The position numbers and the translations under genes are program-made. Positions 1 through 7,700 of a stretch of DNA of 33,493 bases are shown piece after piece. This DNA is from Deltaproteobacteria bacterium (GTDB taxonomy: Bacteria > Desulfobacterota > Desulfobulbia > Desulfobulbales > SURF-16): assembly GCA_016219175.1 (NCBI GenBank), contig JACRCD010000011.1, forward strand, positions 1 through 33,493, written 5' to 3'. A model generated the notes under the pieces. That model saw only the letters and a program-made list of their open reading frames with translations, was not told where the DNA came from and searched no databases. Position 1 is the stretch's first letter. Every line of letters begins with the position of its first letter.

Positions 1-1
1 G

Positions 2-111
2 AGTGCCTAAAGTACTTAAAATGCCTAAAATACTTGAAGTTGCGGTACTTTCTGACAAGATAACTCCTTTAACTTTAGGCACTTTAAGTACTTCAAGTAT
101 TTTAGGCACTT
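2..111. repeat. AT-rich inverted-repeat array built from a TGCCTAAA(R)TACTT unit
   Basis: Two arms, about 2-40 and 72-111, are built from the same short words (TGCCTAAA, TACTTGAAGT, AGTACTTAAA). The 19-base word at 22-40 recurs as an exact reverse complement at 90-108, and AGTACTTAAA at 11-20 is mirrored by TTTAAGTACT at 83-92. A 31-base spacer lies between the arms. The array sits just past the leuA stop, so it might fold as a transcript end, but it has no clean stem plus T-run. I recall similar TGCCTAAAGTACTTAAA repeats as dispersed sequences in Desulfobacterota genomes; that is memory, not a search. The window begins inside or at the edge of the array. Confidence 0.75.
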
Positions 112-190
112 AAACTGGTAACAGGACAGAATCCCTAATGGCGGCATAACCTATTGAAATTGCGTCACGACATCAGGAGTTCTGAACCTA

Positions 191-1729
191 TTACAAACCG
201 CCGAGGGCTGCCAGTTTATTCAAGCCGTCCAGATAGGCCTTGATGCTGGCCTCAATGATGTCGGTGGAGGCGCCCTTGCCCAGCACCTTCAAGCCGCCAT
301 GGTCCATATGCACCGTCACCTTGCCCAGGGCGTCCGTGCCGCCGGTGATACCCTGGATCTCGTAGCGGGAGATTTCAGGTGTCAGGCCCACGGCTTGGGC
401 GATGGCTTTGTAGGCGGCATCCACCGGGCCGACTCCCCGTCCCTCCGCCTCCAGCACCTCCGCGCCCCGCCCCAGACGGACCATGACCCGCGGGGCGGCG
501 CCGGTCTCGCAGCTCACCTTGCTGGAGAGCAGGGTATAGGTCTGCTTTTGCAGGGAAAGTTCATCATTGACAATGGCGATCAGATCCTCGTCAAAAACCT
601 CCTTCTTTTTGTCGGCCACCCGCAGGAATCGTTCATAGATCTGTTCCTTTTCCTGCTCCGACAGCTGCACCCCCAGCTCGGCAAAGCGATGGAAAACCCC
701 GTGGCGGCCGGTTCTGGCGGTGAGCACCACCCGGCTTTCGGGAAAGCCCACGTCCGCCGGCTCCATGATTTCGTAGGTCTGCCGTTCCTTCAGGAATCCG
801 TCCACATGGATGCCGGAACTGTGGGAAAAGGCGTTGTCCCCGACCACCGCCTTGTTGGGAGGGATGACCATGCCCAGGGCATCGGCCACCATGCGGCTGG
901 TGCGATAGAATTCCCTGGTGTTGATGTCCGTGGTCAGGTGGAAAAAATCCCGGCGGGTGCGCAGGGCCATGATGATCTCTTCCAGGGCCGCGTTGCCGGC
1001 CCGTTCGCCGATGCCGTTCATGGTGCCTTCGATCTGCCGCGCCCCGTTTTCCACCCCGGCGAGCGAGTTGGCCACGGCCAGGCCGAGGTCGTCATGGCAG
1101 TGGACGCTGATGATCACCTGGCCGGCGCCCTCCACATTTTCCCGGATATCCCGGATCAGCCGGCCGTACTGGGGCGGCATGGCGTAGCCTGTGGTATCCG
1201 GGATATTGATCACCGTGGCCCCGGCCTTGATCACCGCTTGCAGAATGGCAAAGAGAAAAACCGGATCGGCCCGGCCGGCGTCCTCGCTGTAAAATTCCAC
1301 ATCATCCGTGTATTGTCTGGCCCGCTGCACGGCCGCCACCGCCATGTCGATGGTGGTTCGTCTTTTCTCCTCCAGGGTGAGGCCATATTTTTCCGGTTTG
1401 AATTTGCCCATGATATGGATATCGGATACCCCGATGCCCGTGTGAATCCTGGGCTTGGCCGCCTTTTCCAGGGCCCGGCCGCAGGCGTCGATATCGGCGG
1501 CCACGGCCCGGCTCAGACCGCAGATGACGGGCCCCTTCACCTCCCCGGCAATGCGCTGCACCGCGCTGAAATCCTCCGGCGAGGAGCAGGGGAAACCGGC
1601 CTCGATCACATCCACGCCAAGGCTTGCCAGCTGATGGGCGATCTTTACTTTTTCCGGCGCGCCGATGCGGCAGCCGGCCGCCTGTTCGCCGTCGCGCAGC
1701 GTGGTATCAAAAATCATCACTTTTTCCAT
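191..1729 (-). CDS. leuA: 2-isopropylmalate synthase
   Basis: Condenses acetyl-CoA with 2-oxoisovalerate, the first committed step of leucine synthesis in the cytoplasm. The 512-aa product has the usual length for LeuA. The N-terminal TIM barrel carries DTTLRDGEQ at residues 8-16, the metal-binding HCHDDLG near residue 210 and GIGERAGNAALEE near residue 240. The HMGL-like catalytic part is followed by a linker with the conserved HSSGIHVDG segment and a C-terminal allosteric LeuA dimerisation domain (about 360-505), the place where leucine feedback acts in this family. The ATG at 1729 is preceded by GAGGTG. Citramalate and homocitrate synthases share this fold, but the Leu-codon leader upstream (1972-2157) strongly favours LeuA. 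The gene is apparently monocistronic within the window; no leuC, leuD or leuB follows before the edge. Confidence 0.95.
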   Translation of the reverse strand: MEKVMIFDTTLRDGEQAAGCRIGAPEKVKIAHQLASLGVDVIEAGFPCSSPEDFSAVQRIAGEVKGPVICGLSRAVAADIDACGRALEKAAKPRIHTGIGVSDIHIMGKFKPEKYGLTLEEKRRTTIDMAVAAVQRARQYTDDVEFYSEDAGRADPVFLFAILQAVIKAGATVINIPDTTGYAMPPQYGRLIRDIRENVEGAGQVIISVHCHDDLGLAVANSLAGVENGARQIEGTMNGIGERAGNAALEEIIMALRTRRDFFHLTTDINTREFYRTSRMVADALGMVIPPNKAVVGDNAFSHSSGIHVDGFLKERQTYEIMEPADVGFPESRVVLTARTGRHGVFHRFAELGVQLSEQEKEQIYERFLRVADKKKEVFDEDLIAIVNDELSLQKQTYTLLSSKVSCETGAAPRVMVRLGRGAEVLEAEGRGVGPVDAAYKAIAQAVGLTPEISRYEIQGITGGTDALGKVTVHMDHGGLKVLGKGASTDIIEASIKAYLDGLNKLAALGGL

Positions 1730-1905
1730 TGCATCACCTCATTTGTCACGAAATTGTGGGTACCATGAAAAATTGCCCTCTGGCCCGATGACTGTGTCGC
1801 CTTCGAAAATATAAATGCTCACATATACCTAATATGCTGCGCTTTTTATTTTCTCTGCTCCTTGTCCTCATGCCAGATGTCTGCTTTTTCAAAGCACCCT
1901 TGAAA

Positions 1906-1940
1906 TAAAAAAAACCCGCAACGGAGAGGCTCCGTGCGGG
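1906..1940 (-). terminator. Intrinsic terminator in the leuA leader (attenuator hairpin)
   Basis: Read on the minus strand, CCCGC-A-CGGAG pairs with CTCCG-TT-GCGGG around a 3-base loop, one U bulged, followed at once by eight T residues. It lies 31 bases after the leader-peptide stop and about 177 bases before the leuA ATG, on the same strand, so it would stop transcription before leuA. Its upstream arm overlaps a possible antiterminator partner (see the attenuator entry). Confidence 0.88.
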
Positions 1941-2082
1941 CTTACAGGTCAGGTTGTCTTGTCTTGCGGATTTAAGTCATACCTCCTGGGCACACTGAGC
2001 CGGCTCCTTGTCCGCCGGGTAGGGCGAGCAAGTTGCGGAGCAGGCTGCTCAGAAGCAGGAGGTCGGCGGACGCAGAGGAGCC
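1928..2082 (-). promoter_or_regulatory. Putative leucine-responsive attenuator: competing RNA hairpins
   Basis: Minus-strand RNA segments pair as follows. Arm 1 (2082-2064) with arm 2 (2017-2002): GTCCGCCG with CGGCGGAC, eight perfect pairs, then GGCTCC with GGAGCC, six pairs; the nine Leu codons lie in the loop between them. A possible antiterminator pairs GGCTCAGTGT (2001-1992) with GCACGGAGCC (1937-1928), which is the upstream arm of the terminator; it has one A-G mismatch and one G-U pair. Inferred logic: a ribosome stalled at the Leu codons leaves 2001-1992 free and the terminator is blocked; a ribosome that reaches the stop at 1972-1974 sits next to this segment and lets the terminator form. 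The pairings are by eye, without energy calculation. Confidence 0.6.
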
Positions 2083-2157
2083 CGAAACCGCGATTGCGGC
2101 AGGGAAAAGATAGAATGTGCGGGTGGTTGCGGTGGTTGCGGTGTCTGCGGGTGCCAT
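1972..2157 (-). CDS. Leucine-rich leader peptide of leuA (LeuL-like)
   Basis: A 61-codon frame starts at ATG 2157, six bases after the ribosome-binding sequence AAAGGA (2164-2169) and 27 or so bases after a good promoter. Residues 31-46 read ADLLLLSSLLRNLLAL, giving nine leucine codons between 2061 and 2020 and using five of the six Leu codons (CTC, CTG, CTT, TTG, CTA). The rest is low complexity (Ala, Thr, Ser, Gly, Pro) and looks like no folded protein. The frame ends 31 bases before an intrinsic terminator that precedes leuA. This is the architecture of ribosome-mediated transcription attenuation known for leu operons of enterobacteria. The open frame actually extends upstream to 2499, but the promoter and the Shine-Dalgarno site decide the start at 2157. 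Confidence 0.78.
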   Translation of the reverse strand: MAPADTATTATTRTFYLFPAAIAVSGSSASADLLLLSSLLRNLLALPGGQGAGSVCPGGMT

Positions 2158-2482
2158 GGGGTGTCCTTTAACAGAGTTGCGTAAAATTAAAAAATACCTG
2201 CTTGAAGGCGGGATTGTCAAGTTGGAAAAAAGCAAGGGGCTCAAGTGAAAAGTTCGGTAGTCTCTCGCCGGGCTCGGTGCAGTGCGGCGGGAAGAGGATG
2301 GGGTTGTCCGGCTTCCTTGCCCGCCAATTACTCCAAACACCTTTGCTGGTCCGAATTTGCCGCGCGCTTCGAAGCGGAGGACGCCATGCAGGCTTTGATT
2401 AGTGAAGGCTGCACGACATCTGCAAGGTGGCAAGGAATTGCCACTCTGCTGACTACTGACTCCTGTTTTATCTCTTCTGTCG
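2158..2482. other. Intergenic region between the O-antigen-ligase-like gene and the leu leader
   Basis: Apart from the leu promoter and the ribosome-binding site at 2164-2220 I see no gene here. Overlapping frames on both strands lack codon bias, ribosome-binding sites and recognisable protein features. No terminator with a T-run was found after the stop at 2483. Confidence 0.6.
2191..2220 (-). promoter_or_regulatory. Sigma-70 type promoter of the leu leader
   Basis: On the minus strand a perfect -35 TTGACA (2220-2215) is followed after 18 bases by TATTTT (2196-2191). Transcription would begin near 2184, leaving a short 5' leader before AAAGGA and the leuL ATG at 2157. Confidence 0.7.
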
Positions 2483-4483
2483 TCACTGATTGCTTTCAAG
2501 ATATTTCTGCCGGTGAAAAGCGCTTTTATCCTGCTCGTTAAGATAGTCGCCGTATATGACAGCCAGGCTTTTGTGGACCTGGCTTAATGATGGGTCAAGG
2601 GTGATTGCCAGTTCATATTCCCCTGCGGCTTTTTCGAACATTTTTTTTCTGCCGTACAGATAGCCGAGATTTGCGTGAATTTTTGCATTCTCCGGTAAAA
2701 TTTTGGCTGCTCTGGCAAAATAATTCAAGGCTTCTTGGTAATTTTTCCGTTGTAAATAAATAGCAGCAATGCCTTTCGTGGTGTTGCCGTCTTCAGGCAG
2801 AATTTCCAGAATCCGTTTCATGGCGGCCAGGGTTTTTCCCTGATCTCCAGTCTGCTGCAGTGACGTTGCCAGATTAATCAGGGCATTGACATTATAAGGG
2901 TGTGACTGCAGGACTGTTTCCAGAGCCGCTATGCTTTGCGGCAGACGCCCTGTTTTGGCAAGACCGAGTCCGACAGCTGAAAGTGCCTCCATATTATGGG
3001 GATTGTGACTGACGGCAAGCATCCCGGCCTGCACGGCATCCTCCCATTGTTCATTCTTTTCCGCTTGTTGTGAAATTTTATAATAAGAGTCGCTTTGTAT
3101 GTTGGCTACGTTGAATCGAAAGACAAGCAGATTTATGAGCACGATGCCAACTCCGGCCAGAACAAAGAGCAGGAAGGGGATTTGCATGGAGTATTGGCGC
3201 TTTTCCCAGGAAATCTTGCGAGCAAATGATGACAGCATGCCGGCACAGGTAAAAAAGGCCAAAGATGAAACAGACCGGTAAAACGGGAAATTGGCCAGAC
3301 TGATTACGAAAACGGCAGCTATTGCTCCGCCAACACCAGTTGTTATGATTTTTTCTTCCCTGGTTAATTGCAGGGAGGCCGGCAAAACGATAGCCTGCCG
3401 GAAAGCGACGACAAAAAACATCAGAAAAAGGAATAGACCGGTCATGCCAAGTTCCACGGCAATCTGAATAAGATCATTATGAACATAGTCTGGCTGCTGC
3501 TTGGCGGAAAACAGAAATTCATTCACCGCTCTGGTATGGAAAGGGGGATAATAAATTTTGAAGTTTTCCAGACCAAATCCTGTTAATGGACGTTCTTTGA
3601 TCATTTCCAGGGCATTCTGCCAGATCATTGTTCTTGAATGAAAAGATCCGCGTGGTGTAAGGACTTTGGCTTCAATTGAGGAAAAGATATTATCGCGGGT
3701 GATGTTAACTTTGCCGGGTTGTGTTATGGCCAGCAGACCGATTACCAGCATGGCCAGAACCCCACCCGTTAATATCAGCTTGATTGAGCGCTGAAATCTC
3801 GAAGTATCAAAAAATATGAATAAGGTGATGGTCATCAAAGACAAGGCAAATAGGCTTGCGATCCAGGCTGTCCAGGTTTTGCTGAAGAAAAGGAAAAAAC
3901 AGGCGGCAATGAAGGTTATCCAGGCAAAAATTTTGAGTTGAATTTTTTTACTGACAAGAAGAAGGGCAAAAGTCAGGGGCAGAACGATGCAGACATGGTG
4001 GGCCGCCATGTTTTTATTGCCAAAGGTCGCGGCCGGCGGCACGACCTGCGTAACCCAGGTAAGGCCGAACAGGTGCTGTCCGCAACCCAGCAATGAAACG
4101 CCAAGGCAGGAAGCGGTCATGGCAATGACGAGCAATTGCGGCCAGTTGGGAATATTTGCGCGGGAAACAACAATATAAACGATAAAGCAGGCCAGCCAGT
4201 GCAGCAGGATACGCGTTGATTCGTGGGAGTTGCCTGTCCACAACAGGCTCAGTGCGCTCCAGCAGAGAAAAAGGCCAAGGGCAACATCAAGGCTGGTAAG
4301 GCCGAATGACAGATGTTTGCGCCTGTAAAAACCTGCCCAGGCGGCAAAAAGAACTCCGAATGAAACGGTCTGGATAAAAAAAGCCTGGGCAAGATTGACG
4401 AAGTCAAACAGGCCCTCAAAATGGACAAAAGGGGCGATCAGCAGCAGAAAGACAATCGGCCAGCCTGTCAAATAAGCTACCAT
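2483..4483 (-). CDS. O-antigen ligase/polymerase family membrane protein with C-terminal TPR domain
   Basis: A 666-aa protein with about ten to twelve hydrophobic segments in residues 1-455, consistent with an inner-membrane glycan ligase or polymerase. The Wzy_C/WaaL-type hallmark is a large periplasmic loop: TMIWQNALEMIKERPLTGFG near 285-304 followed by HNDLIQIAVELGMTGLF near 335-351, both typical of the family. Residues about 463-660 form roughly five tetratricopeptide repeats (for example EALNYFARAAKILPENAKIHANLGYLYG is spread over one and a half repeats), likely periplasmic, for protein partners. Members of this family join O-antigen to lipid A core, polymerise polysaccharide, or glycosylate pilin; sequence alone does not say which. 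The ATG at 4483 has no clear ribosome-binding site. No glycosyltransferases or sugar-nucleotide genes lie nearby, so the substrate is unknown. Confidence 0.82.
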   Translation of the reverse strand: MVAYLTGWPIVFLLLIAPFVHFEGLFDFVNLAQAFFIQTVSFGVLFAAWAGFYRRKHLSFGLTSLDVALGLFLCWSALSLLWTGNSHESTRILLHWLACFIVYIVVSRANIPNWPQLLVIAMTASCLGVSLLGCGQHLFGLTWVTQVVPPAATFGNKNMAAHHVCIVLPLTFALLLVSKKIQLKIFAWITFIAACFFLFFSKTWTAWIASLFALSLMTITLFIFFDTSRFQRSIKLILTGGVLAMLVIGLLAITQPGKVNITRDNIFSSIEAKVLTPRGSFHSRTMIWQNALEMIKERPLTGFGLENFKIYYPPFHTRAVNEFLFSAKQQPDYVHNDLIQIAVELGMTGLFLFLMFFVVAFRQAIVLPASLQLTREEKIITTGVGGAIAAVFVISLANFPFYRSVSSLAFFTCAGMLSSFARKISWEKRQYSMQIPFLLFVLAGVGIVLINLLVFRFNVANIQSDSYYKISQQAEKNEQWEDAVQAGMLAVSHNPHNMEALSAVGLGLAKTGRLPQSIAALETVLQSHPYNVNALINLATSLQQTGDQGKTLAAMKRILEILPEDGNTTKGIAAIYLQRKNYQEALNYFARAAKILPENAKIHANLGYLYGRKKMFEKAAGEYELAITLDPSLSQVHKSLAVIYGDYLNEQDKSAFHRQKYLESNQ

Positions 4484-4746
4484 TGTGATTTATATTTTGC
4501 CGTGATAGCCAAATTGCATCTCGAGAAGAAGGCTTAAAAGTATTCAGAGTGAGCGAAAGTGAACTGAAATGCCTAACGTTATGGTGCTTAAGGAGGTCTG
4601 GGATTGTTCTTTAAGGCAGGCCGACAATCCCTTGCCGGCATCCTGATACATAACGACATAAATCCGGTCCATTCCCTCTGGCTTTGTCACGCGCTGCGGT
4701 GCCTCGAACTTATGTCGCTCTGTATGAAACCTCCCAAAACCTTCCC

Positions 4747-7700
4747 TCAGAAAGCCTGAGTCGTCCCGGACCGTCCGAAATCCTCGGTAAGCAGGTTAAG
4801 GTCAATGGAATCAACCGTTCCATCGGTGTTCAGGTCAAAGGCGCATGCATTTTGCTCAGAACAATCTGTCCTGCCTGATTCCGTGTTAAACAATGCCAGA
4901 TCATTACCGTCAACATCGTTGTCGGCATCCTTGTCGGCAATCAGGCCGGGCAGATCCAGCTCGTCGTCCGGGTTACTCATGCTGAGCAGTTCGCGTAGAT
5001 TGCAGAACCCGTCACTGTCCAGATCGGCAAAGGCGTCATCAATTGTCGTATCAAGGCCATTGCTCAATTCCCAACCGTCATCCATGCCGTCCCCATCATC
5101 ATCCATGTCTCCCGAAGAGGCGGTTAATTCAACAAGGGCATAGTAGCCATCGGGCCGGGTACAGGAAGTGTTGTTGATGGTGCCGTCGGAAATGCCGTCA
5201 CCATTGAGATCCTTGTACCAGAGCTGGCCGGGAAATTCCAGGGGGTCATTGTCATCGCAGTCTGAGTTATCGCCGGCCGGCCCCTGATACCCGTCTCCAT
5301 CCAGATCCAGTTGGCTGACAGAGCAGCCGTTTTCATCAACTGTCTCTCCGGGCATGCTCCCCGGGCAAAGGTCGAGATTGCCGCAAACCGTGTCGTCATC
5401 GAAATCATTGTCGCCATCAAGGGGGCAAGGATCGCAGACATCGCCCAGCCCGTCCGTGTCGGCGTCAGTCTGGTCGGGGTTATATCCTGGTATATCCACC
5501 ACAGGGGCATAGGGCAGGTTAATATTATCTATCCAGGCGGCATCAAGACCGCCAGCTCCGGACCCGTCTTTTTCATAGACCCATTTGAAGGTATGGTAAC
5601 CGGCGCTGACCTGGACGGTATAGGCCAAGCCGCTGGATGTCGTATAGTCTGCGGAACCTGACCATCTCTGCTGCAGAACATTGTCAATGTAGAAGGCCAG
5701 AAAATCGTGATCAGCTTCGGAATCAATCCAGTAGCGGAAGCTCATCTGTCCGGCTTTGGTAAGGACTTTCAGGCTTAATCTGGCCTGGCCGTTATCGGAA
5801 AGCCACGGGGTGCGGGCACAATAATTACCTTCAAAGGCAACACCATACCAGTAGTTGGGGGGAACAAACCAAGACGCGTCACCGCCAAGCACCCAGGGGA
5901 ATTGTGAAAAATCACCGGATTCAAAGCTCTCAAAAGCGCCCTGATTATCTGTTTCGCAGATATCGCCTGTTTTATCGTGATCGGAATCAGACTGGGGCAG
6001 ATTGGCGATTTCCGGGCAGTTGTCAAAGGGGTCGGAAATCGTGTCATGGTCAAAGTCAGGCCAGGGGAATGAGCCGGCGCCAAAGAAAACATTGTCGATC
6101 GAGACCCTGTCCCGCCCTCCGGCAAGAGATTCATCCTTGCTGAAAACCCATTTAAAAACATGGTAGCCGGAGGAAACAGGGTAGGTCGCCGGTGTATAGG
6201 TTGCGGCGGCCGAGGTGTAGCCCGTTGAGCCGGACCAGGCATCCTGCAGTTCGTCGTCAATGTAAAAGGAGAGAAAATCATAGTCCTGCTCCGTGTCAAC
6301 CCTGTGGGTAAAGCCGACCACCCCAGTATCACAGTCTTTCACCAGTTCCAGCGTGGCGCTTTCGCCATCTGCCAGGGCTGGGGAACTCATGGAAAATTCA
6401 CCAAACAGAGGGTTGTCGCCGGAAATCAGCCAGCTGGAGTCACCGTTTGTCAGCCATGGCATCCTGGCCGTATCCGTTTCAAAATCATCAAGCGCGTCTT
6501 GGGGCAAAGCCGGGGATCCAGCATCCAGGCAGTTGTCTCTGTTGTCAAGGATGCCGTCATAGTCCCGGTCCTCGGAGCAGGGCGAAGCAGGGTCACAGCC
6601 ATCTCCGGTTCCATCGTTGTCGCAGTCAGCCTGATCCGGATTGTGGGTGGACACGCAGTTGTCTGTTACGCCGAAAACACCGTCATTATCAAAGTCCTCG
6701 GAGCAGGGTGAGTCTGTATCACAGCCATCTCCGGTCCCATCGTTGTCGCAGTCAGCCTGATCCGGATTGGGGGTGGACACGCAGTTGTCTGTTACGCCGA
6801 AAACACCGTCATTGTCAAAGTCCTCGGAGCAGGGTGAGTCAGTATCACAGCCATCTCCGGTTTCATCGTTGTCGCAGTCAGCCTGGTCGGGGTTAGATGT
6901 TTCCGGGCAGTTATCGGCCAGTGCGCAGATCGTGTCACCATCAGGATCATTACCGGCATCCAGAGGGCAGAGGTCGGCATTGTCGCCAATGCCGTCTCCG
7001 TCGCTGTCTGTCCACTCGGCTGGGTTGGCAGGGAAGGGGTCAATGTTGTCCTGGTAGGAATCGCCATCACTGTCCGCGTTGCAGGGATTTGTTTCTGCGT
7101 TGTCCACCATGCCGTTATGATTGGCATCCTCAACGCCGTCCGGCAGGCCATCACTATCGGTATCAGGATTTAAGGGTTCAGTGCAACCTGCTTCCTCCAA
7201 TTCATCCAGCAATCCGTCCCCGTCGGCATCATCCATGGAAGCGGTTGCCCAGGCCGAATAATTCACCATGCCTTGGGTTGGATTGTCGAAATAGTCAGAA
7301 ATAAAGCTGAGGTTTCTGGGGTTTTCGCCGTTGATGATTTCCTGGGTATCTGTCTCGCCCCACCAGTTGTGACGGGCGGATATTTCGAAGGGGGTATAGT
7401 TTGCGATAGTGTAATAATTGCTATAGTAACCTGTTTCCGTCGCATTATCATTAATATCATTATAGCTTATGTCGGGCCTGGCGTATCCACTCAGTCCAAT
7501 TCCCGTGTACCTATTATTGGTAATGCGATTGCCGGTGACGATTGAGCTGCCGTCACCATTGATGTCAGAGTAGTCAATTTGAAGGCCATATCCATTGTCA
7601 TTGATTTCATTATTGCTGATGTCGGCGGTTACCTTGCCTTCAACCGCTACCCCCCGATTATTACTTTCTCTAATAGTATTGCCAGTAATGAGAAAGTGAA

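Noticed and set aside
299-1768. Long plus-strand frame opposite leuA
   Set aside because: A shadow of leuA: GC-rich third positions create an open frame on the other strand; it has no domain or start signal. The same applies to long frames opposite purF, the RND permease, the second chemoreceptor and the DUF748 gene.
2158-2499. Upstream extension of the Leu-rich frame to a 175-aa protein
   Set aside because: The part before 2157 lacks a ribosome-binding site, is of non-coding composition, lies across the promoter TTGACA/TATTTT and overlaps the end of the O-antigen-ligase-like gene.
4544-4672. 42-codon minus-strand frame between the two envelope genes
   Set aside because: AGAGGGA touches the ATG, so spacing is wrong, and no family or neighbour supports it. 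The remaining bases of 4484-4746 hold nothing I can identify.
6574-6893. Tandem repeats as a CRISPR array
   Set aside because: The units are 126 bp, contiguous without spacers, and coding in frame within the TSP3 protein.
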